In this document: one piece after another, positions 52,140 to 60,591 of the stretch
Layout of the letters: each line of letters opens with the position of its first letter
Numbering within the stretch: the first letter of the stretch is position 1
IMG/VR virus record: IMGVR_UViG_3300047480_000545
Span: 124,001-188,000 of that record
Source of the DNA: a virus
Strand: one strand, 5' to 3'
DNA length: 64,000 bases
Translations under genes and position numbers: made by a program
The notes under the pieces: generated by a model
Told to the model about the DNA's origin: nothing
The model's database searches: none
Seen by the model: the letters and a program-made list of their open reading frames with translations, nothing else

Positions 52140-52166
52140 TTGACAAATTCATCGAATCACTATACT
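52140..52166 (+). promoter_or_regulatory. Sigma70-like promoter
   Basis: TTGACA (52140-52145) and TATACT (52161-52166) with a 15-bp spacer, shorter than the 17 seen elsewhere. Drives the lone plus-strand gene at 52195. Confidence 0.6.
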
Positions 52167-52194
52167 GTGTAAGCAAACATGGGAGAGATGCGAG

Positions 52195-52962
52195 ATGGAA
52201 TATTCAGAATTTTCTATTTACTCTTACAAGGGCAAGCGTCTCGTATTTGATGCAGACTATCGCACTCAAGGTGATACTCCGCTTGAAAATGTGATTGCAG
52301 CCGCAATTATTGCAAAAGAGTTGAACGATAACGAATATGTGAAGAAGGGCGGAAAGTCAGAATATGTAAGAAAGATCGACCACAGAGGCGATGAATATGA
52401 TTCGTTTGAAGTGGTAAAACTTTCAAACTATACGCTGGTGACCATGCTTTTAGTCCATTACCCTGCTCTTGTAAAAGAGCGAGTGACCGAAGCAACTGAA
52501 TTGCTTTCTTCATTGCAACTCGATTTCATGTTCAAAGCACTCACCAATGATGCAGAGGGTTACGAAGGGAATGTTCTGAAGATTATTGCAAAACCAGAAG
52601 TAATGTCAACCGACTTTGGTATTGTTGCCTATCTTCCGTTCTATAGCGAGAACCAAGAAAAGGAACGTGCATACAAAGAACGAATTTCCAACAGTAAGCA
52701 TCTTGGCAAAGAGGGTGAGAAGCTAAAACTGGCGATTGAAAACATTTCAGTTCGTAGGGTTACTGGCGACAACTACTCTGGGTGGTCTATCAATGCTATT
52801 GCGAATGATGGCGACCTTGTAAGTTTCTTTACAACTAAAGAAGAACTTACAAAACAAGTTGGCTATTACGGTGTTACTGCTAAGGTGAAATCACTCGGCA
52901 AAGATTGGAAATACAAAGAGTTCAACGAAACGAAACTTACATACGTTTCTCTCATTCGTTAG
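52195..52962 (+). CDS. Hypothetical protein, 255 aa, possible OB-fold
   Basis: No firm family. The N-terminal ~90 residues are mixed alpha/beta; the C-terminal ~65 residues (YSGWSINAIANDGDLVSFFTT; GYYGVTAKVKSLGKDW) have the strand pattern of an OB-fold, suggesting nucleic-acid binding. ATG at 52195 follows GGGAGAGATG. It is alone on the plus strand between two minus-strand operons and probably early. Its 3' end overlaps the aminotransferase by 4 nt. Confidence 0.7.
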   Translation: MEYSEFSIYSYKGKRLVFDADYRTQGDTPLENVIAAAIIAKELNDNEYVKKGGKSEYVRKIDHRGDEYDSFEVVKLSNYTLVTMLLVHYPALVKERVTEATELLSSLQLDFMFKALTNDAEGYEGNVLKIIAKPEVMSTDFGIVAYLPFYSENQEKERAYKERISNSKHLGKEGEKLKLAIENISVRRVTGDNYSGWSINAIANDGDLVSFFTTKEELTKQVGYYGVTAKVKSLGKDWKYKEFNETKLTYVSLIR

Positions 52963-53972
52963 TATTGAATCAGCCTATCAGCAGTATTTACATTTGCAGG
53001 AATACTTATGCGAGAATATTGTATATCGGTCCAAGGCATCTTGCATGATCGGTATACAAAATCATATGGTAACACCAAATCGGACACATGAATAAAATTA
53101 GTCTGACTGCATATTACTGACCTACCACGTATGATGTTTTGTGTTTCAATAATGTTTCGGTTTTTTATAACCGCCTCAATATAATTTTTTGCGTCCGATT
53201 TGTGGTCGCATAGTGTTTCCATCCATTTTACACTGCACCCAGATATTTCATTCATACTGCGAACCAGTGTCAGATGATTCTTATTGGTTTCAGTTGAAAT
53301 TGCATATCCAATTCTCGCACCCGCACTTCCAAATGCTTTACTGAATGTTCGCAAAACAATAACATGGTCGTGAGTGGTAGCATATGCCGCCATGGTTTTT
53401 GCATCGCTAAATTCTATGTATGCCTCATCCACAATTAGCAATGCATTATTGTCGTGGCATTTGTTGGAGATAGCAATCAAGTCATCATATGAAATGACAT
53501 CCCCAACAGGACTACTTGGATTACTTATAATCACCACTGACGTGTTTTCATCAATAGCATCTATCATTTCACGTAATGGAAATACTTCATACGTGTAGTC
53601 AATTGCAGTAAATTCTGCTTGATACATATCTGCGTATACCCGATACATTGGAAACGAAGGATTTGTGCTTATGACTTTTGAGTGAGGCGTAACAAATAGA
53701 GAGAAAATATTTCGTATCCCATTTGAACTTCCGTCAAACAACGTCAAGTTGTGCTTTTGCATTCCACAAAATTGTCCCAACACATCGTATGCACAGTCAA
53801 TGTTTGGATAATACATTATGTCAGTCGGTTTCAATCTTGATAAAAAGTCGTTCCATATAACATCTGAATATGGATAGTCTCTTTCACTTGCATGTAACCG
53901 AACTTTGTTTGGGTCCGCATACGGTGGCGATGTTCTACTAACCGAAAGTAAGTGAGTATTCATCTTAGGCAT
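52959..53972 (-). CDS. PLP-dependent aminotransferase (HisC-like, fold type I)
   Basis: 337 residues. SNPSSPVGDVISYDDL, VDEAYIEF (cofactor Asp/Tyr) and RTFSKAFGSAGARIGY, where the lysine forms the Schiff base with pyridoxal phosphate, are all as in class I/II aminotransferases of the histidinol-phosphate type. Family length is usually ~350. It would put an amino group on a phosphorylated or polyol precursor. ATG at 53972 follows AGGAATAC, 8-nt overlap with the upstream radical SAM gene, so they form a two-gene operon. Confidence 0.92.
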   Translation of the reverse strand: MPKMNTHLLSVSRTSPPYADPNKVRLHASERDYPYSDVIWNDFLSRLKPTDIMYYPNIDCAYDVLGQFCGMQKHNLTLFDGSSNGIRNIFSLFVTPHSKVISTNPSFPMYRVYADMYQAEFTAIDYTYEVFPLREMIDAIDENTSVVIISNPSSPVGDVISYDDLIAISNKCHDNNALLIVDEAYIEFSDAKTMAAYATTHDHVIVLRTFSKAFGSAGARIGYAISTETNKNHLTLVRSMNEISGCSVKWMETLCDHKSDAKNYIEAVIKNRNIIETQNIIRGRSVICSQTNFIHVSDLVLPYDFVYRSCKMPWTDIQYSRISIPANVNTADRLIQY

Positions 53973-54870
53973 TGTGTATTCCTATTTGTTTTAGCATTGG
54001 GACCAATTCTTTGTAACTACAATTTTTACAATGAGATGTAGGATTGTTTGTCGCACAACCATTTTTTACTGTTTGGAAATCATCTCCGTTTTGAATGTTC
54101 TCTATACTATCTTCAAAAATATTACCAAACTGTTTTGCCGCCGTGTTCATACAGCAAGCCAAAACTCGTCCTTCAACTGTGACGTAAAGTCCGTTTTTTA
54201 CCCAGAAGCAATCTGAATAATTCCATTCGCTCTTACCTTGTATACAGTCTTTCCATTCGGATTGCAAATATTCAAGCTGCTCTTTGGTATATCCACCAGG
54301 CATACTACGGTCTTCACTCCAATCTTGTGCAATGTTCAATCTAAGCTGCTCCAGTTTATATGGAATCACTATGTTATCATGCACTAATTGAATGTCCGAC
54401 ACGTTTCCTGGGTTGACAACATAGTTACACACTATACGACAACCATGGCGAGGTATATCTTTCATTTGTTCTAAGAATTGCATTAGCTTTTCCCACTTGC
54501 TTGGCGGGCGATATGTCTCATAACTATCTTCGTATCCATCAATGCTGAGATACAGCATGTCTATGTGTTGAAGGCACTCTTCAAACCAAGGACGTATTTT
54601 GTATTGACAGTTAGTAGCTACAATCAAAAATGCATCTGGAAAATATTGCTTGAATATTCTACAAATCTCGTTGAACTTTGGATGCATGAATGGTTCGCCC
54701 ATTCCCATTAGCTTGGCGGTATTGATTGGATGATGCTTTATCTTCTCCATCAGTTCAATAAACTTTGGTATAGACATATGCTGTAACGCACCAATCACTT
54801 CATGCCGGTTACAAAAAGTGCATTGAAGGTTACAGTAGTTTGTGGTTTCTATGTATGCATATTCTATCAT
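53965..54870 (-). CDS. Radical SAM protein, SPASM type (rSAM 10)
   Basis: 301 residues. CNLQCTFC (C13, C17, C20); the GGE is replaced by MGMGEPFMHP. The C-terminus has GRVLACCMNT and CATNN...CKNCSY for a SPASM cluster, as in enzymes that modify peptides or amino sugars. Start chosen at 54870 rather than 54876 because it lies exactly 5 nt after a late element. Coupled to the aminotransferase: together they resemble radical SAM plus aminotransferase pairs in sugar and aminocyclitol pathways. Confidence 0.9.
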   Translation of the reverse strand: MIEYAYIETTNYCNLQCTFCNRHEVIGALQHMSIPKFIELMEKIKHHPINTAKLMGMGEPFMHPKFNEICRIFKQYFPDAFLIVATNCQYKIRPWFEECLQHIDMLYLSIDGYEDSYETYRPPSKWEKLMQFLEQMKDIPRHGCRIVCNYVVNPGNVSDIQLVHDNIVIPYKLEQLRLNIAQDWSEDRSMPGGYTKEQLEYLQSEWKDCIQGKSEWNYSDCFWVKNGLYVTVEGRVLACCMNTAAKQFGNIFEDSIENIQNGDDFQTVKNGCATNNPTSHCKNCSYKELVPMLKQIGIHNA

Positions 54871-54875
54871 ATTCA

Positions 54876-54883
54876 TATTTATA
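54876..54883 (-). promoter_or_regulatory. Late promoter TATAAATA (minus), 5 nt before ATG
   Basis: Minus-strand TATAAATA, TGAAT, then the ATG at 54870. It overlaps the plus-strand element at 54882, forming a compact divergent pair. Confidence 0.65.
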
Positions 54884-54889
54884 TAAATA
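54882..54889 (+). promoter_or_regulatory. Late promoter TATAAATA (plus), 5 nt before ATG
   Basis: TATAAATA, GTTTT, then the ATG at 54895, predicting a leaderless message with no ribosome site. Confidence 0.65.
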
Positions 54890-54894
54890 GTTTT

Positions 54895-55764
54895 ATGAGA
54901 AAAAAAATAGCAATAATGTTATGTGGATTGTGTAATACAAATCCAAAAAACTTTGACGCAGTGTTTGGCGTATTTGAACGTCTATCTTCTATGTATGACA
55001 TAGATATTGACTATTATATGCATCTATGGACAAATGAACGTAGATTTCCAGAAAACTTTGATGGCGATGAAGAAATAAGATTCAACAGCTATTACGAATA
55101 TCTTCCGACTGAAGACATATCACTTCAAGAAAAAGTAATAAAGCGCATATCTCCAAAATCAATCATTTATTCTGATTTTTCTGAAACTGCCGACAATAGT
55201 TATTATGTAGATTATCCAGCGTATATTTCATATGTAAATACATTGGGTCAATTTTATGCAGTTGAAAAAATAGTCAACTCATGTGACCTGTCTAACTACG
55301 ATTTGATTTTAAGATGGAGATATGATTTAGTAGTAAATCATCATGATTTCATATCAGAAATTTCAAATGTAATAATGAATATTGACCAGTCAAAGAAAAA
55401 CTTCATAACTAAAGATTTTCATATAATTGCTGGTGGGTATAACAAAATTGGAAGCAATGACCGTTGGTTTGGATTTACCCCAAGTGGATTGAATGATTTC
55501 ACTAATATGCATGAAATACTGTTTATTAACACTGGAGGGGCGGAAAGAAAGCTGATATGGGTTGAAGAGGGATTTTACAATTTCGTGGTCGGCAGACAGT
55601 TTGAACGAACAATTGTAAATTTTGAAGAACGAGTTCTAAGAAAAAACATGATTGTAACTGAAAACTATACTGATATGAATAGGGATGGGCAACAAGAAGA
55701 ATTGCAAAATTTTAGCATGTGGATTGGCCCAGAACATGCTAACAATGGGTATCACCCTAACTAA
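54895..55764 (+). CDS. Glycosyltransferase-like protein, paralogue 1
   Basis: 289 residues. N-terminal strand KKIAIMLCGLCNTNP, then an IDYYMHLWTNE strand, YDLILRWRYDLVV, and DRWFGFTPSGLND. The RYDxxx and DxWF patterns recur in the plus-strand proteins at 56839, 58258 and 63728, so they form a paralogous family resembling phage and giant-virus glycosyltransferases. AT-rich. ATG at 54895 is supported by the late element; the longer frame from 54802 would overlap the divergent rSAM gene. Its 3' end overlaps the next, convergent gene by 8 nt. Confidence 0.7.
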   Translation: MRKKIAIMLCGLCNTNPKNFDAVFGVFERLSSMYDIDIDYYMHLWTNERRFPENFDGDEEIRFNSYYEYLPTEDISLQEKVIKRISPKSIIYSDFSETADNSYYVDYPAYISYVNTLGQFYAVEKIVNSCDLSNYDLILRWRYDLVVNHHDFISEISNVIMNIDQSKKNFITKDFHIIAGGYNKIGSNDRWFGFTPSGLNDFTNMHEILFINTGGAERKLIWVEEGFYNFVVGRQFERTIVNFEERVLRKNMIVTENYTDMNRDGQQEELQNFSMWIGPEHANNGYHPN

Positions 55765-56788
55765 ACATTCTCCAAAAGTCATCATCATTCCGAGGAGCAT
55801 TGATTGCGCTTGCGGCTGGCCAAGGGTTTGAGTAATGAACATCGTTTATCAGTAGTCTTGGGGCGTGTGGCAAATCATATATGATGCGAAAATTATCAAT
55901 TCCTGCTTTTCTGATTGCCGTTTCGGTGACATCTCGTGTGTCTTCTTTTCTTGCAGTTGTAAATATCACAGTGGCACCCAATGCAATTCTTTCTTTTAAG
56001 AATTGAATAGCCGATGGGTTTATTGTTGGCTCATTTGAATGACTATTTTTAAAGTATCTGGATTGGTTTTTAAAAATAATACCATCAATATCACAAAAGA
56101 TTGCCATATGATTTTTCATATTTTCAACATATGATTCGTAGGTTCCACAATCAATATAATTTGAACCTTCAATTGCTACCACATTTTCACCGTTTAACAT
56201 CATCTGTTTTATTACATGAGACAAAAATATTTCATTTGACGCATTGTCTTTTATCTGCGTATAACTTTTTATGAAGTCGGATGAACTTTTAAATCCATAT
56301 CCTCCGATACAAATAAATCCACTGGATATCTTTTTTTCTATTATGTCTGTTATTCTGGTTTCATCCTTTATTATGAAACTTTTCGCATGTATGCCATTCA
56401 CCAGTGGATAATTATTTAAATCGGCATACACTACATAATTTTCTTCAATTGGAGTGAAATCAAAAAAGCTATCGCAGTCATTCACGGCAAATGTAGTATC
56501 ATTCCAATCCTTGATTACGTGGTATATGGTTTCGGCTGGACCAGATGTGAAATCATCAAGCACTACCACATCAACCGTGTCTCCGTATGCCTTTCGTATC
56601 GCATACTCAGACTCATACTTTTCGGAATGATCTCTAACAACTACAAATGTTACATGGTATCCATTTTCGATGTAAGGGTCGGCTGCTTGCTGTAACATCA
56701 TTCGGCCATCTGGCATCGTTAGCAAATATTTTGGTCTGGTGTTTTGAAATCTGGAGCTTTTTCCAGCGCACGGTATTATTATTCTCAT
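55757..56788 (-). CDS. Nucleotidyltransferase-HAD phosphatase fusion
   Basis: 343 residues. The first ~225 are a nucleotidyltransferase: IPCAGKSSRF (nucleotide-binding loop), KYLLTMPDG, SGPAETIY, NDCDSFFDF. From about 228 a HAD phosphatase follows: FCDIDGIIF (motif I), FTTARKEDTRD (motif II), LLINDVHY (motif IV). Such fusions appear in capsule and lipopolysaccharide gene clusters, joining sugar-phosphate activation to dephosphorylation. ATG at 56788 follows AAGGAAG. Convergent with the preceding glycosyltransferase-like gene. Confidence 0.88.
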   Translation of the reverse strand: MRIIIPCAGKSSRFQNTRPKYLLTMPDGRMMLQQAADPYIENGYHVTFVVVRDHSEKYESEYAIRKAYGDTVDVVVLDDFTSGPAETIYHVIKDWNDTTFAVNDCDSFFDFTPIEENYVVYADLNNYPLVNGIHAKSFIIKDETRITDIIEKKISSGFICIGGYGFKSSSDFIKSYTQIKDNASNEIFLSHVIKQMMLNGENVVAIEGSNYIDCGTYESYVENMKNHMAIFCDIDGIIFKNQSRYFKNSHSNEPTINPSAIQFLKERIALGATVIFTTARKEDTRDVTETAIRKAGIDNFRIIYDLPHAPRLLINDVHYSNPWPAASAINAPRNDDDFWRMFS

Positions 56789-56801
56789 GGCTTCCTTCTT
56801 A

Positions 56802-56809
56802 CATAAATA
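56802..56809 (+). promoter_or_regulatory. Late promoter CATAAATA (plus)
   Basis: Part of an imperfect palindrome, CATAAATATGATATGATATTTATG (56802-56825). Predicted start near 56815 for the gene at 56839. Confidence 0.55.
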
Positions 56810-56817
56810 TGATATGA

Positions 56818-56825
56818 TATTTATG
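56818..56825 (-). promoter_or_regulatory. Late promoter CATAAATA (minus)
   Basis: Right half of the same palindrome, reading leftwards to the nucleotidyltransferase-HAD gene (start 56788), leader ~24 nt. Confidence 0.55.
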
Positions 56826-56838
56826 TGTGTGAAAAATA

Positions 56839-57792
56839 ATGAAAGTTGCGATTTTAGTTACTGGTAATACAAGAAATCTATATGATAAATGGAAAGACTA
56901 TGTGTTTCCATTACTTTCTGATTTGAAAAATTGCGATATTACATTTTTCTATCAGGTATGGAGCAATGATAACTTACCAGACCAGATTAAAACCAACTCA
57001 TTTGTTTTAAATAACGATGCGTTTGAAAAAGAAACCATTACAGTATCGGACCTCGGATGCCCATCAAACACCGTAGAGATTTCACAGAAATCAATATATG
57101 AGGAAATAAAAAAATTTATCAACGATAATACATTCCTTTCAAACTCAAAATATAACAACCTTTTTACTGGCAACAACGACATTAAAGATTACGCTACATA
57201 TGTAGATTTTTGTAATTATTATTCTCAGCCATATGCTTGGATGAAATCCTATAATTTAGTTTGTGAATACGAAAATAGCAATAATACAAAATTTGATTAT
57301 ATACTAAAAATCAGATACGATTCATTTTTTGACACTGATTTTAAAGAAGTCGTAACCCACATTGATAAAATGGACGCAGATATATTATTACCATCATATA
57401 GCACTTGGGACAATTTCAAACTTCCAAGAACAAACATAGATGATGTTTTACCGAATGGAATAAGCGACCAATGGTTTGTGATAAAGAAATCTGAAAAAAC
57501 AGATATGGTCATGAATAAGTTGTTGTCACAAATGTTTATTACCAATCACCAGACAATTTCATTATTTGGAAGACGAATGGCATTTGAGCAATGCTTATAT
57601 GTTAGTTTGATATCACTAAACATGATATTGACCACGAAGTTTTACAAATTCATTTTGATGAGAAAGGACTTCAACTTTGATCATATGTATGATAAATTTA
57701 TATCGGAAAACTTTGCGCCATCTTATTCTCATGCACAGCCAGTCATATTAAATTCAAACTTATTGAAAACAATCGCAGATTCTAATTTATAA
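56839..57792 (+). CDS. Glycosyltransferase-like protein, paralogue 2
   Basis: 317 residues. KVAILVTGNTRNLYDKW start, DITFFYQVWSND, then FDYILKIRYDSFFDTDF and DQWFVIKKSE. Same family pattern as paralogues 1, 3 and 4; the acidic residues after RYD could bind the nucleotide-sugar metal. Very AT-rich. ATG at 56839; no ribosome site is visible. The next gene follows after 2 nt. Confidence 0.7.
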   Translation: MKVAILVTGNTRNLYDKWKDYVFPLLSDLKNCDITFFYQVWSNDNLPDQIKTNSFVLNNDAFEKETITVSDLGCPSNTVEISQKSIYEEIKKFINDNTFLSNSKYNNLFTGNNDIKDYATYVDFCNYYSQPYAWMKSYNLVCEYENSNNTKFDYILKIRYDSFFDTDFKEVVTHIDKMDADILLPSYSTWDNFKLPRTNIDDVLPNGISDQWFVIKKSEKTDMVMNKLLSQMFITNHQTISLFGRRMAFEQCLYVSLISLNMILTTKFYKFILMRKDFNFDHMYDKFISENFAPSYSHAQPVILNSNLLKTIADSNL

Positions 57793-57794
57793 AA

Positions 57795-58265
57795 ATGACA
57801 TATTATCCATTATTCATAAGCGAAGAAATTCCCAGTAATTCACATATAACAATACCAAAGTGCGAACTTGAGGTCGAAGATATATTGCGATTATTTCATT
57901 TGCATTACAAAAATGCACTTCTATTTTATAGTCAATCATTTTTTGAAAATACACATAAAACGTTTGGATGCTTGGCCCTCAGTCCAATGTCTAGTTCTTA
58001 TTCATTTATGAAAAACTATGACTTTACAACTATACAACTAGAGGAAGACTACATTTACATAAAAGAGGGTGCGATGCTAAGACTTAATGATTTCAGAAAC
58101 TTTTATTGCTCGTATCCAACATTTTTGAAACTAACATCATCATATAAGTATTTCATCGACTATTCGACCAATTTCAATTACGAATACAAATCAAAAGTAT
58201 TTACACATTACATAATGAAATACATATTGTCAGCAAACCTAAAGGTAAAAATACTATATGAATAA
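57795..58265 (+). CDS. Hypothetical protein, 156 aa
   Basis: Not recognised. Very rich in Tyr, Phe and Ser, AT-rich, without a signal peptide or membrane helix. It lies between two glycosyltransferase-like paralogues with overlaps of a few nt, so it is probably part of the same pathway. Starts at ATG 57795, 2 nt after the previous stop; overlaps the next gene by 8 nt. Confidence 0.65.
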   Translation: MTYYPLFISEEIPSNSHITIPKCELEVEDILRLFHLHYKNALLFYSQSFFENTHKTFGCLALSPMSSSYSFMKNYDFTTIQLEEDYIYIKEGAMLRLNDFRNFYCSYPTFLKLTSSYKYFIDYSTNFNYEYKSKVFTHYIMKYILSANLKVKILYE

Positions 58266-59094
58266 AAAAATAAAAATAGCAGTATGTTTATACGGTCAGC
58301 CAAGAAAATTAGAATATACCTCAAAATACATAAAAAAGTATTACGATAATGAAAATTACGAAATTGATTATTTTTGTAGTGCTAAAACATATTACGAATG
58401 GTTTACTGATAAAAGAAAACTTGGTATAATTGAAACAGATGATGCAAATGAAATTGCAGAAAAAATATCAAAAATATACAATCCGAAGTCATTGCGCATA
58501 ATTCCAAAAAGATTGGACGATCTGTGCGATTATGACAAGATACAAAAAATACATTTAGCATTTGCCGATAGTATTCTACTCAAATCAGAATATGAAGCAT
58601 TGAATAATTTTCATTACGACATAACAATTTTACAGCGATATGATTCAATAATATATCCAATGCACGAAACGTTAGATTTTATTGTAAACAGCCTGATGAA
58701 TGCAAAAAACTTTACAAATCCAAATCATGTATTTCATTTCAGAATGGGAAACTACAACAAAAAAGGCAACATAATAAAAATGTTACAAGATGTTGCTTTT
58801 TTTTCTATTGGTAATTCAATGGATATATTCGCAAGTGAACTTATAAAATACGTAGGGGAATTTGGTAAAAGGCGTCAGTCTGATAGAGTGTTAGATGACA
58901 CCATAACAAATATACACGAGCTAATATATGACATATTTGCCAAAAATAATATTGAAATGCACGAGTTTAAGAATGAATTATCTCAAACAAAAGTCAACGT
59001 AACTATAGTAAGAGATGGGTTAGAACACTTGGATATACTTGAAAGAGACACTTGGTTCAAATATAAAGACTTATGGGCAAAAACGCAAACTTAA
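58258..59094 (+). CDS. Glycosyltransferase-like protein, paralogue 3
   Basis: 278 residues. KIAVCLYGQPRKLEYTSKYI, IDYFCSAKTYYEWF, YDITILQRYDSIIYP: same family as paralogues 1, 2 and 4. The LYGQPR start is like CFYGQYR in paralogue 4. AT-rich. ATG at 58258 overlaps the preceding gene, so coupled. Its 3' end overlaps the convergent APH-like gene by 4 nt. Confidence 0.7.
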   Translation: MNKKIKIAVCLYGQPRKLEYTSKYIKKYYDNENYEIDYFCSAKTYYEWFTDKRKLGIIETDDANEIAEKISKIYNPKSLRIIPKRLDDLCDYDKIQKIHLAFADSILLKSEYEALNNFHYDITILQRYDSIIYPMHETLDFIVNSLMNAKNFTNPNHVFHFRMGNYNKKGNIIKMLQDVAFFSIGNSMDIFASELIKYVGEFGKRRQSDRVLDDTITNIHELIYDIFAKNNIEMHEFKNELSQTKVNVTIVRDGLEHLDILERDTWFKYKDLWAKTQT

Positions 59095-59831
59095 CCGATT
59101 AACATATTCAACACGTAATTAAAATCAAAATCATTATTCTTGCAATATGGGAGTATTCTTGAAATCATCAGATTGTAAAGTCCATCGTCAAACATGCTAG
59201 GGTGCTTAGTATCTATGATGCTATATATTTTGTTACATGCCGACACCCAAGGAGCATAAGAAGGCTCTTGTCGGACAAACCAATATCCAGTCAAATCTTG
59301 TCTCAACTTGTTCATATCAAAATATACACTTGTAAATGGAGTTGGCGACAAGTCAATCAGACAAACCTCGTTCTCACAATATATCATATTATCAAACGTG
59401 AAATCACCGTGGGTTATTGATGTTGGATAGACGGTTTTTATGTTTGAAAGATATGACGTTGAAACAAATTCAGAAACCTGTTCTATTTTTTTGTTTATTA
59501 TTTCTGAGAAATCATACATTCCCAGAGAAGAATTTAATGCGTAATCTACATAAGATAATATAAAGTCAGATACTATTTCTATTTTTATAGGATCATTGTC
59601 TCTTAGAACATCTTTTAATGGTCTGCCGTTTATGTATTCCATGAATATAGAATCATCGGAAATATCATATATCTCTGGCGTCCGAAACGGAAGTTTTTTT
59701 GATAATTCGTAAACACCATATGGGTCTTTTACGTTTGTTTTATAGACACCGACAATACCATTTTTTTCGGCCAAATAAACTTTTGCACCGCTTCTTCCAG
59801 AAATGAATTGACTTATAATATTTACATTCAT
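59091..59831 (-). CDS. APH-like kinase (aminoglycoside phosphotransferase fold)
   Basis: 246 residues. VYKTNVKDPYG has the ATP-binding lysine; THGDFTFDNMIY (catalytic HxDxxxxN) and LIDLSPTP (metal-binding Asp) are clear. APH-fold kinases phosphorylate hydroxyls of sugars, choline, homoserine and similar. The ATG at 59831 overlaps the GDPD-like stop; a minus-strand CATAAATA at 59843-59836 is 4 nt upstream. Last gene of the RuBisCO-like operon. Confidence 0.85.
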   Translation of the reverse strand: MNVNIISQFISGRSGAKVYLAEKNGIVGVYKTNVKDPYGVYELSKKLPFRTPEIYDISDDSIFMEYINGRPLKDVLRDNDPIKIEIVSDFILSYVDYALNSSLGMYDFSEIINKKIEQVSEFVSTSYLSNIKTVYPTSITHGDFTFDNMIYCENEVCLIDLSPTPFTSVYFDMNKLRQDLTGYWFVRQEPSYAPWVSACNKIYSIIDTKHPSMFDDGLYNLMISRILPYCKNNDFDFNYVLNMLIG

Positions 59832-60268
59832 ATGGTATTTATGAATGTATCTCCACAAATACCATATATTGTATGATGTATATTTTCAGGCAATGGTATT
59901 CCCAACAAATCAAGCCATACTGCGTTTTTTGAAATTGGAAATACACCTGGATAGCACCATATATTTCCTTTACTAGTGTATGTCATTTTATCGCTTTCAT
60001 GCCAAAAACAATTAGCACCAATTGAGTTCAGATACAGCAAAGATTGCATATCTTTCGCATGACAAAATGAATTATCTGCTAACAGGATATTAGTATCTAT
60101 CTCTTCTTGCGGCGCATCATGCCCAAAATAATATTTGTCTTTCCAGTAGCATACATCACATTCTATTCCATACCCAATAGATAGTGCGTGACCAAGATAG
60201 TCTATTCTATTCTCAAACGATAATTCTATACCATTCGTATTTCCACGATGTGCGATAAAAATTGGCAT
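59828..60268 (-). CDS. Glycerophosphodiesterase-like protein, short
   Basis: 146 residues, about half a usual GDPD. FIAHRGNTNG (catalytic His-Arg) and GIECDVCYWKDKYYFGHD (metal-binding Glu/Asp and His) match the start of the GDPD TIM-barrel; later motifs are weak, so it may be a truncated but functional variant acting on a phosphodiester or sugar phosphate. Coupled to both neighbours by 1-4 nt overlaps. Confidence 0.75.
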   Translation of the reverse strand: MPIFIAHRGNTNGIELSFENRIDYLGHALSIGYGIECDVCYWKDKYYFGHDAPQEEIDTNILLADNSFCHAKDMQSLLYLNSIGANCFWHESDKMTYTSKGNIWCYPGVFPISKNAVWLDLLGIPLPENIHHTIYGICGDTFINTI

Positions 60269-60591
60269 CAGTCAATTACCACTTTATCGTTTGGAATACT
60301 TGGGGTTTTGACACATATGACCACTGTATCTTCCAGAACTTCAACTTCTGTAATTTCCATTGGTTCATATGTAAATACGTCACCTGACGTGACGATAGTT
60401 CCATTTACATTCATTTTGCCACTAATCATGACATTGTATTCAGTAGCGATAACTTGATAGTGTTTTTCTATTTGTTTTCCAGCCGTGTGGTGCAAAACTG
60501 CTACCTCAAACTGGTCTGTTTTTAGCATAGTGGGTTCAAAGTCTCCAATCACCCACCCACCTTTGAAATCAGATAATTTAGCGAATCTCAT
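60268..60591 (-). CDS. Cupin-like protein
   Basis: 107 residues. A small beta barrel: VLHHTAGKQIEKHYQ (two His and Glu of cupin motif 1) and GDVFTYEP. Small cupins in sugar clusters are often isomerases or epimerases of nucleotide sugars, or sensors. Overlaps the nucleotidyltransferase upstream by 14 nt and the GDPD-like gene by 1 nt. Function inferred from context. Confidence 0.75.
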   Translation of the reverse strand: MRFAKLSDFKGGWVIGDFEPTMLKTDQFEVAVLHHTAGKQIEKHYQVIATEYNVMISGKMNVNGTIVTSGDVFTYEPMEITEVEVLEDTVVICVKTPSIPNDKVVID

